64,000 nt of DNA from Macrostomum hystrix (GCA_950097015.1 CATNEN010000024.1:558001-622000); one strand, 5' to 3'; positions 11,210 through 23,066 are shown, numbered from the stretch's first letter. Notes: generated by a model not told the origin, from the sequence alone. Numbers and translations: made by a program.

Positions 11210-14200
11210 CTAATTTAAAACAAAAAAGCGAATGGAAAATTTCCAGCTGGAAACAGACAGAGAGTTTTCCTCCCGCAGTGATTGGCCGCTTTCAATCTCC
11301 GAGTTTCATAGATAGGCTTTGGCCTCCTTAACAGTAGAACTACCAAGGGGGGGAACTTTTCCTAGTCCTACTGAAATCCCCCCTCACCATTTTTTGTGCT
11401 GCACCCGAACGGAGCAACGCAAGTACACGAAACTCAAGAACAAGGGCCAACTTTTTGTTGCGCATCTTCTGAAACAAGAATCAAGTCGCTAGCTTTTCAG
11501 ACCGTCGAGATATTCAATGTTTCTGGCCGAAGGTCAGATTTTTCCAATAAGAGCTAGTGAATTTCATACGCCCCTATACACGAATTAGCACTGCGCCTCA
11601 GTGCGGCCTTGCCACGCCTTCAAAATTTATCAGCATGTCACCCGAATGTGCCGGCATCATCTCCATCTTCGGTGGTCACCTACCTTTATCTAGACGGACT
11701 GCTGGACCTTCAAGGGCTACAACAGATGGAACAATGCCACCATGGACACCCTGACGCGAATTTCTCAAATTTTCTCAAATTCCCCCCCTTGGTATAAAAA
11801 CGGGCGGCAAAATGGCTTGGTAGTCCTTGGCTTGGTACAACGCCACAAGCGTTCCTTGTGAAAGTTCCAATTCTCCCCACCCCGAAAAGTTCTTTTCTAC
11901 AGTTCCAAATATTCTGCTTAGAAATTGCCGCTTCTGCTGCTGCTGCTGCTGCTGCTACTTTACTAGCAATCCGAGGGGGGGGTCACTTTTCGTCGCGCAG
12001 TCATCTTTAGGCCGTTAAAGTTCTAACGACCGTGGCGTGTTTGGGGTGGAGGGCTAGTCCTGTCCGTTTCGGTTGCGGAGTCATCCACCAACCTATGGCC
12101 ACATGCAAACGCAGTTTATGAAGTGCCCATACAGAGAGAGGTCTTCTAAGAGTGGGGATTATTGAACGGCTATAAATGGATGTCAGTTGCGCTTTATGCC
12201 AGATTTTGGATGGCGGCAGAATGGAATCACAAAAGAAATAAATCCTAACTATTTATCTGCGCACCGAGTTACATATTTTAGAAGTGAATTGACCCTGTTA
12301 TACTCGATACTTACTTTCCTACCTGTTTGAATCATTCATCCTACCTGTTAGAATCATTCATCCTACCTGTTAGAATCATTCATCCTACCTGTTAGAATCA
12401 CTGATCCTACCTGTTAGAATCATTCATCTTACCTGTTAGAATCATTCATCCTACCTGTTAGAATCATTCATCCTACCTGTTAGAATTATTCATTCACCTG
12501 TTAGAATCATTCATTCACCTGTTAGAATCATTCGTCCTACCTGTTAGAATCACTGATCCTACCTGTTAGAATCACTGATCCTACCTGTTAGAATCATTCA
12601 TCCTACCTGTTAGAATCACTGATCCTACCTGTTAGAATCACTGATCCTACCTGTTAGAATCATTCATCCTACCTGTTAGAATCATTCATCCTACCTGTTA
12701 GAATCATTCATCCTACCTGTTAGAATCATTCATCCTACCTGTTAGAATTATTCATTCACCTGTTAGAATCATTCGTCCTACCTGTTAGAATCACTGATCC
12801 TACCTATTAGAATCATTCATCCTACCTGTTAGAATCACTGATCCTACCTGTTAGAATTATTCATTCACCTGTTAGAATCATTCGTCCTACCTGTTAGAAT
12901 CACTGATCCTACCTGTTAGAATCATTCATCCTACCTGTTAGAATCACTGATCCTACCTGTTAGAATCACTGATCCTACCTGTTAGAATCATTCATCCTAC
13001 CTGTTAGAATCACTGATCCTACCTGTTAGAATCACTGATCCTATCTGTTAGAATCATTCATCCTACCTGTTAGAATCACTGATCCTACCTGTTAGAATCA
13101 TTCATCCTACCTGTTAGAATCACTGATCCTACCTGTTAGAATCACTGATCCTACCTGTTAGAATCATTCATCCTACCTGTTAGAATCATTCATCCTACCT
13201 GTTAGAATCATTCATCCTACCTGTTAGAATCACTGATCCTACCTGTTAGAATCATTCATCCTACCTGTTAGAATCATTCATCCTACCTGTTAGAATCATT
13301 CATCCTACCTGTTAGAATCACTGATCCTACCTGTTAGAATCACTGATCCTACCTGTTAGAATCACTGATCCTACCTGTTAGAATCATTCATCCTACCTGT
13401 TAGAATCATTCATCCTACTTGTTAGAATCATTCATCCTACCTGTTAGAATCATTCATCCTACCTGTTAGAATCACTGATCCTACCTGTTAGAATCACTGA
13501 TCCTACCTGTTAGAATCACTGATCCTACCTGTTAGAATCATTCATCCTACCTGTTAGAATCATTCATCCTGCCTGTTAGAATCATCCACCCTACCTGTTA
13601 GAATCATTCATCCTACCTGTTAGAATCATTCATCCTACCTGTTAGAATCATCCACCCTACCTGTTAGAATTATTCATCCTACCTGTTAGAATCATTTATC
13701 ATACCTGTTAGAATCATTTAGCATACCTGTGGCACTTCTGCTCGAAGTTATTTAATCTGGAAGTTGCTATAAAGCCGAAGTTTTATGTTACAAAACCTAG
13801 TTTTCCGTCGCTCGCATTACTACTCATATTAATCAAACTGCGAGTGTCAAATGTTTATTCTACTTGAATTTACCAAGGACCACTATAAGAAAAAGGACTG
13901 GACACTTTGTTTCTTGGAAAATTTATTGAGGGCAGATTTGCACAGAAAAAAGCACTAGCGAGATAGGAATTAATCACTTTTTCAAATAAACATGTTGATA
14001 ACTTTTTATCGAAAGCAAATCGAATGCTGCTCACTCAATATATTTTGCAAAACTTTTTTTTCCGTGAAAATCAGCCTTTAACAAATTTTCCAAGAAACGA
14101 AGTGTCCAGTCCTTATATTTCGAGTGGTCCTTGAAATTTACGACCATTCCATGAATAGTTTGTTTATCTCGTAACTAAGGTCAACAAACCGTCGCCAAGT

Positions 14201-14745
14201 GAACTAGCCATCTCACCTCCGGCTGTCCGATTGGCAAGCAGGATACTTCTCCTCTGTCCGCCATCCAGCCGCCCGTTGGTCATCGTCCGGCCAGCGCCAA
14301 AGTCGGCCGCCTCGCCGGCTGCCGCGGCAACCAGAAGTGCCGCCGCGTCAGATCCGGACGCTGTCGCCGCTGTTTCTTCCTCCTCTTCGTCGTGAGCGAT
14401 TGGCGCTTTCTTCGGCACGGCGTGCAGGCCGACGGTCGCAGCCGCGGTGGCCGCCACCGCCGCCGCGATGAAGCCGTGCGTGGGCGGCTCCTTCCGGTGT
14501 CGGCGCGACTCGCCTGCGCGACGGCTACGACGACCGCCGGACGCGTCGCGCTGCTTGACGGTGCCCGACGGTGCCGAAGCCGCCGCCGATTCTCCGCCGG
14601 GATTTCGAATTTTTGCGTCGGCGGCTGCGGCTGCGGCGTCGGTTGCGGCAGCCGCGGAGGCGTTGCCGCTGACGCCAGCTGTGGCGCCGTCCTTTCTCAC
14701 CATGGCTTGCGGAGTTGGGAAATGGGGATTCTGTTTTGAGTTCAT
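10779..14745 (-). CDS. Unrecognised Ala-rich protein, two exons
   Basis: Exon 14745-14217 and exon 11209-10779 join in frame (G + AA gives Glu) into 960 nt, 319 residues plus stop. The N-terminal half is rich in Ala, Gly, Ser and Arg, with a basic patch (GGRRSRRAGESRRHRKE), a short Ala-rich hydrophobic segment and an EEEEE run. The C-terminal half is better ordered: LTDSECRDLVLRNIHC, then RPRPFSVFTTYSDAM, a tyrosine motif SNYDNL, a poly-Ala run and an SH3-ligand-like PPALPARTK. I do not recognise the family. The phosphotyrosine and SH3-type motifs suggest a signalling adaptor or cytoplasmic tail, which is only inference. Further exons in the 3-kb intron are not excluded. Confidence 0.5.
11210..12310. 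other. Intronic stretch with a short CTG run
   Basis: Part of the Ala-rich gene intron. It holds a CTG microsatellite at about 11935-11957 and G/C runs at 11346 and 11974. The 15-mer CGTCGAGATATTCAA near 11500 is repeated near 34147, hinting at a dispersed element. No exon recognised. Confidence 0.45.
12318..13733. repeat. 22-bp minisatellite in the Ala-rich gene intron, about 64 copies
   Basis: Core CATTCATCCTACCTGTTAGA with two alternating types (CATTCATCC and CACTGATCC). On the sense strand each unit reads CTAACAGGTAGG, a back-to-back acceptor/donor-like core. Confidence 0.97.
13734..14216. other. Intronic stretch, nothing recognised
   Basis: AT-rich intron sequence. A weak inverted pair (TTTGTTTCTTGGAAAATTTA near 13906 and the related TTTTCCAAGAAACGAAGTGT near 14087) suggests a small inverted-repeat element of about 230 bases. 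Confidence 0.4.
13862..14137. mobile_element. Possible short inverted-repeat (MITE-like) element
   Basis: The left end has AAGGACCACT, GGACTGGACACTT and GTTTCTTGG; the right end has the complementary order CCAAGAAACG, AAGTGTCCAGTCC and GAGTGGTCCTT. These form terminal inverted repeats of roughly 60 bases around an AT-rich core. No transposase; non-autonomous if real. Confidence 0.55.
14217..14745 (-). CDS. Ala-rich gene exon 1
   Basis: ATG at 14745-14743; open for 529 nt to a GTGAGA donor at 14216. GC-rich with codon-like structure. A SINE B copy begins about 60 bases upstream of the ATG. Confidence 0.6.
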
Positions 14746-14805
14746 AATTCAGGATTACAGTTTGTCCTGCCTAAAAGCTGCGTTATTTTCTTAAATTATT
14801 TGCTT

Positions 14806-15120
14806 TCAGGGTCAGTGGCAGAGCGGTCTAACGCGTTTGCCTCGATTGCACCAAGGTCCTGAGCTCTAATCCGCGGCGAGGACACATTCATCTGCGGTGC
14901 AGCTAGCCGCGGGGAGAAGGCTTGGGGGCTTCTCGTGCAATTTACGACCTTGAGGTTCAACCTCCAAGGCACAGTGAGAGTGTACACAGGTTGACGATGA
15001 GAAAGTCAGGGTAGATGTACACACCTGTGTGAGTGTGTGCTCAGGAGTCAGTGGAATGGGCAGAATTGCCTCCTCGCTGGCTGTGGGTCTAGTGTTACCA
15101 AATGATGTGTCCTGCGAATA
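14806..15120 (+). mobile_element. SINE family B copy
   Basis: tRNA-like head with A box AGTGGCAGAGCGG and a B-box remnant GAGCTCTAATCC. The conserved body includes GAGAAGGCTTGGGGGCTTCT, CCTCCAAGGCACAGTGAGAG and GCTGGCTGTGGGTCTAGTG. Other copies are at 17960, 27935, 54108 and 63772. Confidence 0.8.
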
Positions 15121-15654
15121 ATTTTAATGATAACTATTTGACTTGCAGTCCAGCTAAATAAATTGGGATGTCCATCAATACTTTGGAATGTATTTTAATT
15201 AATTTCTTAAAATTTTGTTTGTTTGTCTGGAATTGTAAGATAAAAGTGGACTAATGAGAGCTATTTGAAATGATTGGAGCTCGCTTGCATCATCTAGAGA
15301 GATAAAAAAATCGGGTTTGTAAACCTAACTACGCCAGGCATTCTCGTAATCACTTTTTCGATAAAAGTACATTTGCTTAATCACCACACCTTGGAATTGT
15401 ACGCCATTTTACCACTAATTTACCCATAAAAATTTGTAGACACTCTGTGTTTGCTCTCGTTCTCAACCCTCTCTGTTTAATTGGTGTGTAGAGGGACTGA
15501 GGACTCAGTCAGATGATTTCGAATTTGGGTAGAAAAAACTTGTGATTAAAATCGACTTTGGGGTTTTTCTCGTGTTAATCGTTTTCATGCTGAAAAATTG
15601 TTGAAAAATTAAAAACAATCAGAACGCTGATCAAGCTATAAGATTATTGGATGT
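15121..15654. other. Intergenic stretch, nothing recognised
   Basis: AT-rich sequence upstream of the Ala-rich gene; no exon or element recognised. Confidence 0.45.
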
Positions 15655-17115
15655 AACTGGGGATCAGGCAGTGGATTAGGTTGGGGATCAGGCAGTGGAT
15701 TAGGTTGGGGATCAGGCAGTGGATTAGGTTGGGGATCAGGCAGTGGATTAGGTTGGGGATCAGGTAGTGGATTAGGTTGGGGATCAGGCAGTGGATTAGG
15801 TTGGGGATCAGGCAGTGGATTAGGTTGGGGATCAGACAGTGGATTAGGTTGGGGATCAGGTAGTGGATTAGGTTGGGGATCAGGCAGTGGATTAGGTTGG
15901 GGATCAGGCAGTGGATTAGGTTGGGGATCAGGCAGTGGATTAGGTTGGGGATCAGGCAGTGGATTAGGTTGGGGATCAGACAGTGGATTAGGTTGGGGAT
16001 CAGGTAGTGGATCAGGCAGTGGATTATGTTGGGGATCAGGCAGTGGATTAGGTTGTGGATCAGGCAGTGGATTAGGTTGGGGATCAGGCAGTGGATTAGG
16101 TTGGGGATCGGGCAGTGGATTAGGTTGGGGATCAGGCAGTGGATTAGGTTGGGGATCAGGTAGTGGATTAGGTTGGGGATCAGGCAGTGGATTAGGTTGG
16201 GGATCAGGCAGTGGATTAGGTTGGGGATCAGGCAGTGGATTAGGTTGGGGATCAGGCAGTGGATTAGGTTGGGGATCAGACAGTGGATTAGGTTGGGGAT
16301 CAGACAGTGGATTAGGTTGGGGATCAGGTAGTGGATCAGGCAGTGGATTATGTTGGGGATCAGGCAGTGGATTAGGTTGTGGATCAGGCAGTGGATTAGG
16401 TTGGGGATCAGGCAGTGGATTAGGTTGGGGATCAGGCAGTGGATTAGGTTGGGGATCAGGCAGTGGATTAGGTTGGGAATCAAGCAGTGTATTAGGTTGT
16501 GGATCAGGCAGTGGATTAGGTTATAGATCAGGCAGTGGATTAGGTTGGGGATCAGGCAGTGGATTAGGTTGGGGATCAGGTAGTGGATTAGGTTGGGGAT
16601 CAGGCAGTGGATTAGGTTGGGAATCAAGCAGTGTATTAGGTTGTGGATCAGGCAGTGGATTAGGTTATAGATCAGGCAGTGGATTAGGTTGGGGATCAGG
16701 CAGTGGATTAGGTTGGGGATCAGGCAGTGGATTAGGTTGGGGATCAGGCAGTGGATTAGGTTGGGGATCAGGCAGTGGATTATGTTGGGGATCAGGCAGT
16801 GGATTAGGTTGGGGATCAGGCAGTGGATTAGGTTGGGAATCAAGCAGTGTATTAGGTTGTGGATCAGGCAGTGGATTAGGTTATAGATCAGGCAGTGGAT
16901 TAGGTTGTGGATCAGGCAGTGGATTAGGTTGGGGATCAGGCAATGGATTAGGTTGGGGATCAGGCAGTGGACTAGGTTGTGGATCAGGCAGTGGATTAGG
17001 TTGTGGATCAGGCAGTGGATTAGGTTGGGGATCAGGTAGTGGATTAGGTTGGGGATCAGGCAGTGGATTAGGTTGGGGATCAGGCAGTGGATTCGGTTGG
17101 GGACCAGGCAGGTTG
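15655..17115. repeat. 24-bp G-rich minisatellite, about 60 copies
   Basis: Core GGTTGGGGATCAGGCAGTGG plus ATTA. A variant trio (GAATCAAGCAGTGTATTA, a TTGTGG unit, then a TTATAG unit) recurs near 16471, 16615 and 16831, showing block duplication. GG runs on + make G-quadruplexes possible. The 1.2-kb open frame on the minus strand is an artefact of the 24-bp period. Confidence 0.96.
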
Positions 17116-17764
17116 GGGATCCATATGGGATTACACCTAGATTTGCGATGTTGGTAGGACTACAATCACGTCTTACCTGTCGTACTCTTTTGTCAAAAGC
17201 GTTTCTCGATGAAGTTCTGGGATTTCGGATTGATTCTCTGCCCTAGAAGAAGCGGAAAGGGATTTAAATGATGCTGCGCTACTTCATCGGTGGCTTGAAT
17301 GGTCCGAAAAGTTTTTCTGGGTCAGGAGAAATGCGAAGCCGGTGAAAGCCGGTATATATATACACCCTCCACCCAGCCACCTCGTTCCCTGTCTATTCGC
17401 CTTTCCTCACATCCCACATGCAGCCCAGTGCAATGTCCAATAATAACGCGCCGAGGGTCCTATCATTGATATCTTTAAACATTCCCACTAGATGGTCCGA
17501 TCAAAACAACTGAATTTCGACTTGTGTGGAAACAAAAAATCATATCTGTGTCTATGGCTATACTTGGAACCAACATTGCTAAGCAAAGCATGGACATCTG
17601 CCAATTGAAATTAGCTTTTAGTTTTGTTTGATAACGCAAAAAAATAATCATGCACAGCTGCTCGTCTAGTCACTCTCTCATTCCATATGCTCGTGTTTGA
17701 TTCATAAGTTTCAGTTTTCTATGGATTCTTGACTCCACTGTAACAATTTGTGTCCTTTAGTAAA
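17116..17764. other. Intergenic stretch, nothing certain
   Basis: Non-repetitive sequence containing a TATATATATA run near 17352. No gene recognised. Confidence 0.4.
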
Positions 17765-17885
17765 GACAGTTCTGCATTGCTTCAGTTAACCCAGCTTAGA
17801 AATTGGTACCAGCAACAGCTGGGATAATTAATTGTGGGTGTGGCGTTTCCCCAGTCCATGGACTGAACAGCCGTACGCAGCCTTC
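17765..17885 (+). mobile_element. SINE family A fragment (body and tail)
   Basis: Matches the other family A copies over TTCTGCATTGCTTCAGTTAA, GGTACCAGCAACAGCTGGG and CCCAGTCCATGGACTGAACA. The tRNA-like head is missing. Confidence 0.7.
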
Positions 17886-17959
17886 AGATGCGCCGCGCAA
17901 TTGGGGCAGGTCTGATGAATATTTTTATAGTGTACTATAAATGTACATTATATACAATA

Positions 17960-18220
17960 TTTTTGTCGTATCAGCGGGAGGGCTGTGGGCAGTAGCAATT
18001 TTTTTTGGTGAGACTAGACCCGCAGCCAGCTAGAAGGTTATTCTGCTCATTCCGCTGACTCCTGAGCACACACGCACACAGGTGTGTACATCTGCCCTGA
18101 CTTCCTCGTCTTCAGGGTGTGTGCACCCACAGTGCGCCCCAAATAAATGCAGCTTATAGCCGCGGAGTGGAGCTCAGCAGGGACCTTGTTGTAATCGAGG
18201 CAAACTCCGCCATATACTAA
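17960..18220 (-). mobile_element. SINE family B copy, inverted
   Basis: Reverse complement matches the family B tail (GCTGGCTGCGGGTCTAGTCT) and body, with the head degraded near 18190-18220 (AGGTCCCTGCTGAGCTCCAC on minus). Confidence 0.7.
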
Positions 18221-19040
18221 CTGGATGCTAAAGTGCGTCTTTAATTTCCGTGCCTTTCATTATTTGCGCGGTTTGTGTTTTATAATTCCCTATTCCTATT
18301 CTACATCACCATAGCCGTACAGCCGCCTTTCGTCTGATTGCATGGGATTTCGCCGGCCTGTTTTCTTCCGTCAGAGAGTTTCAGCTTCACCAGTTAAGGG
18401 GGCCCTGCCTCGCTTTGGTATTAATGAGGCCCCAATGCCGTTGGTTCTAGACCAACTCGGTAGCAGGAGAGGGCCTAGCTGTCGAGCTAGTGTGTTGCAG
18501 CTGCTAGCCCGGCTGGGTTTGGCCAGAACAAATGCGGTTCCTAACCGTACCCAAGTCTAAATTTCTCCTGGTAGTATAAGAATACTATTTTCTTTTTGCG
18601 TTCCACACACCCTCCTGAAATCCCATGCAGTCGGAATCAAGATTCTTTATCCCATCCACAATTTGTGGGGGGAGGTCAAGGGTTGATGCAAATTAATCCG
18701 TTTTACGTAGTTGCCGCGAAGTTTAACGCGATGCCTCCCTCCAGCGCCTTCTCCTACTGTCTGGCTGCCGCCGGCTGTTCTGACAGATGTGGCCTTTGGG
18801 CCTGTTTGAAAGCTTTCACAATGCTTTTGAAAGAATTTTGTGTCAAAGGTGCGTTGTCTTTCTCTGCTTAAACCTGGTTGGAAGATAATGGATTGCTAGT
18901 CTGTCACGAGAAACCAGAGTAGAGTTTCTGCTTCTTAACACATTTTTATATGTTCATTTTCTGCACGTCCGCCACCGCCTCACTAGCACTTTGTCCTGTT
19001 CCCCTTCCATTCCCTTCCAATTCCCTGCCTCAGCATTGCC
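18221..19040. other. Intergenic stretch, weak open frames only
   Basis: Open frames of 72 and 91 codons on + (18342-18560 and 18596-18871) have no recognisable domain and no clear splice context. The 18-mer ATAATGGATTGCTAGTCT near 18885 also forms the core of the array at 26460. Confidence 0.4.
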
Positions 19041-19059
19041 CTTGTCCTCTTTCCCTTCC

Positions 19060-19760
19060 GTTGTCCCCTTAACCTTCCATTATCCCCTTACCCTTCCATT
19101 ATCCCCTTACCCTTCCATTATCCCCTTACCCTTCCATTATCCCCTTACCCTTCCATTATCCCCTTACCCTTCCATTTTCTCTTTACCTTCCATTATCCCC
19201 TTACCCTTGCATTATCCCCTTACTCTTCCATTATCCTCATACCCTTCCATTTTCCCCTTACCCTTCCATTGTCCCCTTACCCTTCCATTATCCCCTTACC
19301 CTTCCATTATCCCCTTACCCTTCCGTAATCACCTTACCCTTCCGTAATCCCCTTACCCTTCCGTAATCCCCTTACCCTTCCGTAATCCCCTTACCCTTCC
19401 GTAATCCCCTTACCCTTCCGTAATCCCCTTACCCTTCCGTAATCCCCTTACCCTTCCGTAATCCCCTTACCCTTCCGTAATCCCCTTACCCTTCCGTAAT
19501 CCCCTTACCCTTCCGTAATCCCCTTACCCTTCCGTAATCCCCTTACCCTTCCGTAATCCCCTTACCCTTCCGTAATCCCCTTACCCTTCCATTATTCCCT
19601 TACCCTTCCATTTTCTCTTTACCTTCCATTATCCCCTTACCCTTCCATTATCCCCTTACTCTTCCGTAATCCCCTTACCCTTCCGTAATCCCCTTACCCT
19701 TCCGTAATCCCCTTACCCTTTCCCCATCCCCTTTCCGTTATCCCCTTTCCCTTTCATTGT
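19060..19760. repeat. 19-bp pyrimidine-rich minisatellite
   Basis: Unit CCCCTTACCCTTCCGTAAT, with CATTAT instead of CGTAAT at both edges. The homogeneous core (about 19320-19590) looks recently amplified. Confidence 0.95.
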
Positions 19761-20135
19761 CCCCTTTCCCTTCCTGCTCATGTATAGTGTTTTCTATACG
19801 AAGCTGCAGCTTTAGACTCCAGTATCATGGGGAAACTAAGTTATGTGAGTTATCTTGTACTCACAATGTTCTCTCTACTCTAGCACCCGTCGGTCGATCG
19901 TTCGGTTTGGTTCCCTCACTGACTGGCCCCGCAGCCCCCGGCAGGTCTGGTATCCGCCGACTCGAGAGAGATGAAATCGACTGTGCAAAAAGCACAACAC
20001 AGAAATTTTGGCGTAATTGAGTTGCGACACTAGAACATTGCTGAATGCATAAACCCATGAGCTTCTTTGGCTGAGAGCAGAAATCTAATCACTCTGCGGC
20101 TTGCATGCCCGGATACTGGAGCAGTCAAGAAGCAT

Positions 20136-20161
20136 AGATAGATAAATAGATATATATATAT

Positions 20162-20206
<45 letters not shown>

Positions 20207-20262
20207 AAGATAGAAAGATAGAAAGATAGATAGATAGATAGGTAGATAGATAGACGAAGGCC
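20136..20262. repeat. GATA microsatellite, right-hand (3') flank of the Penelope-like element
   Basis: (GATA)n with some GAAA variants and a short TATATA run. The element's 3' end begins immediately after it. Confidence 0.95.
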
Positions 20263-20568
20263 TCTCAGAGGCAATCCACGCACACAGTACTAGATGTTTT
20301 GAAATACCGATTTTTTATATATAGTACGATGGACCAAATTTTCGGCCAAAGCTGGGCCTTCTTCAGGGTCTGTATATTTAGATAATTCAAACGAAAAAAT
20401 ATTGTTAAAGCGATCGCTTATATATATGGGGGGTTAAAAACCGTATTGATTTTAAAGTTGGAATTGTACATAAAAAATTATAAACGAACACGGGCACGTT
20501 AAAAATAAAACTGTCAATGCGGCGTGCAGTCAGAGTCCTGTCAAAGGTTAAAGCGAATTAATTGTTAT

Positions 20569-21048
20569 TTATGGGGGTAGCTTGGATGGATATAGAATGT
20601 CCTTCAGAGAGCGTGAGCGTGTGTACGCTGCCACTGTGCTCAAGTCACTGGCATGGTCAGCGATAACCGAACGGATTTCGTGTACAATGTGTCCAGAGTG
20701 GTCCGTATAAAGAATGACGATGGGGACGCACGCACTACGGTTAGTGTCAATGGAGCTCAGGCCAGCTGGGGTCTGAGTTTTCAGGAGATTAGTGAGTCTG
20801 AGTTCCATGTCTCTTCTCCTGCGTTGAGTTGCCTCTCTGTGCGTCTCACATTCAGGGCTGAGGTACCAAAGACCCATGAACCGTAAGTCCAGCAGGCTGT
20901 GGTCTGTAGAGCGAAAATGTCTTGAGACCGGGGTATCTTTTGCCAGTCTAATGTCGCTCAGGTGGGCTTGCAGTCGGACTTTAAGGGCCCCTCCTGTCTC
21001 TCCAATGTAGACACAACGGTCATTACAGCTCCTGCATAAGATTGAGTA
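20569..21048 (-). pseudogene. GIY-YIG endonuclease domain of the Penelope-like element
   Basis: Contains LCRSCND, CVYIGETGG (the YIG motif), LKVRLQAHLSDIR and the conserved H...FRSTDH region, ending at TAA 20571-20569. In Penelope-like elements this domain nicks target DNA. Its first strand (the GIY half) is split off by the insertion upstream. Confidence 0.82.
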
Positions 21049-21317
21049 CAATACAATACAATACAATAAATACAATGGCCACCGGCCACAAGTGGTCAGG
21101 AAAGGGGGGGACATTGTCAAAAAGCACGCTTAGCTGCGCAGTCTCTGATGAAGGTAGCGCCATTGATCTGATCAGGCGCCCTGGCGTCTTCTGTCAGACA
21201 GTCGACGAACCTCCGGGTCCGCGCCTGCCCCCGCCGGAACGGGCCCTGCTGCGTGTACAGCAAGACCTCCTGCAGCGGCTCCGGGCAGTAGGACTCGGCG
21301 CGAATGACGTGGCCCGC
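21049..21317 (-). mobile_element. Nested insertion, probably the 3' end of a non-LTR element
   Basis: The segment separates CDSRNVV from YSILCRSCND, which are adjacent in the GIY-YIG module of Penelope-like elements. It is GC-rich and open for about 65 codons. It ends, in the same orientation, with a short ATTGT repeat tail typical of LINE 3' ends. Its length of 269 is not a multiple of three, so it also shifts frame. Confidence 0.5.
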
Positions 21318-22850
21318 AACAACGTTTCTAGAGTCGCAACGGACTTTCTGGCAGATCCTATATACCATGTTGGTAGAGTTGGATCCTGGACAGATCTGTC
21401 CAAATTGGCCATGTTGTCTACACACCCGACAGGTTTCATTATTGCAGTTGTGGAAGCCAAAATCCCACTGGCGGTCGATGAAGAAACCCAGTTGGATGAG
21501 AGCGGAGTATTTGGCGTTCCGAATAGAGCGGACAGAATGACCTTGTTTCTTAAGGATGCCCATTAGGCTAGAGCTGGCTCGGTCAAAGTCTTGCTTGTGT
21601 GTACAGCGACGGGCATAGCGTAGAAATTGGGATTTTAAAGTACCTTTAAAGGTGTGCTTCGGGTGGAAGGAGTCAGGATTAAGCAAGTGGCGAGAATCAG
21701 TCGGCTTGAAATAGATGGAAGTCGTTAGAACCTTCATATTGCCCACTTCGGTGAGGGATACGCAACAGTCAAGGAAGTTGACACAGTCTTTACTGTACTG
21801 CATAGAGAGTCTGATGCTGGTGTCGAACTCGTTCAAATGTTGGTAGAGTTGCTTTAGTTGAGTTTCTGTGCCCACAAACACCATGAAAATGTCGTCGATA
21901 TAGCGTCTGTACAGACGTGGAGTGAATGGGGCATTTGCCAATGCCCTGGATTCCCAGTCGGACATGAAAATATTGGCATAGGAGGGAGCGAAGGTCTTCC
22001 CCATGCTGGTGCCCTTGATTTGCAAGAAGCGACAGTTATTAAAAACGAAATCATTCTGGTTAAGATTAATATCAAGGAGTCTGAGCAGTTGACGGTCCGG
22101 TCTGGATGGCGCAGGGAAATTGTTGAACGCCTCACTGACAACGGTTATCCCCTTGTCCGTTGGAATGTTGGTGTACAGGGATTCAACATCTAACGTGACC
22201 AGGAAGACGGACTCGTGAATGTTGAACGATAAGTCGTTGATAATAGCTTGGAAATGGTCAGTGTCACGGATATAGGAATCCTGCTCTCTCGCAATAGGTT
22301 GTAGAAAATAATCAATGAATTTCGCGCTCATGTAGCTCTCCGAACTGCACTCCGAGACAATGGGCCTGCCAGGCGGAATGCCGGGAACGGGCCAGGTAGC
22401 AGGGTCCTTGTGGACTTTAGGGAGCAGGTAGAAGATCCTGTCCCTTGGTTCCAAGGGAGGAATTAACTGATTAAACTGATGGTTGCTGATTATCTTATCC
22501 CTACAGAGTTCTTGAAAGATTTCCCTAATCACAGAACATGTTCTACTTCTTGAGGCAAAATCGACAGGACGGTAAAAGTCTGTGTTGGAGAGTTGCCTGT
22601 AAGCTTCAATGATGTAAGCATCCCTATCAAGAACAACCATGTTGCTGCCTTTGTCCGCTGGTTTGATGACAATGCTGCGGTTGTTTTGGAGATTCTGGAG
22701 CGCTTGTTTTTCGGCTGGTTGCATATTGGTTCTGTTGAAAGCAGTACTAGGAACAGGAATGTTATCGAGAGCTGCAAACAAAGTCTGGTGTGAATGCCAC
22801 TTTTCAAGGCCAATGTTCGGGATGTGAGTGCGGTTTGGAGTAAAAAAACG
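21318..22850 (-). pseudogene. Penelope-type reverse transcriptase, truncated at both ends
   Basis: RT motifs are visible in order: RPIVSECSS, the SLYTNIP region, GTSMGKTFAPSYANIFM, and the catalytic YRRYIDDIFMVF. A linker with CNNETCRVC and CDSRNVV follows, where the GIY-YIG module should begin. The frame reads on into the inserted segment and stops at 21117. The RT copies RNA templates primed by cleaved target DNA. Confidence 0.88.
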
Positions 22851-22851
22851 A

Positions 22852-22874
22852 GGTAGATAGATAGATAGATAGAT

Positions 22875-22905
<31 letters not shown>

Positions 22906-23007
22906 AAGATAGAGAGATAGAAAGATAGATAGATAGAAGGATAGATAGATATTATAGATAGAAAGATAGAGAGATAGAAAGATAGATAGATAGAAAGATG
23001 GATAAAT

Positions 23008-23066
<59 letters not shown>

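Larger units (their letters stand above)
20263..22851 (-). mobile_element. Penelope-like retroelement, 5'-truncated, inside a GATA repeat
   Basis: Minus-strand element with the Penelope order: reverse transcriptase (RT), then a GIY-YIG endonuclease, then about 300 bases of 3' sequence including a GAAGAAGGCCCAGCTTTGG motif. Both flanks are GATA tetranucleotide DNA, so insertion was into, or accompanied by, this microsatellite. The RT frame runs open straight into the repeat at 22851, so the N-terminus is missing. A foreign 269-bp segment (21049-21317) breaks the endonuclease module. This copy is dead as it stands. Confidence 0.88.

Noticed and set aside
15644-16843. A 399-codon open frame of an eight-residue repeat on the minus strand
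   Set aside because: It coincides with a 24-bp DNA array; any stop-free unit divisible by three stays open. No start context, splice signals or non-repeat domain.
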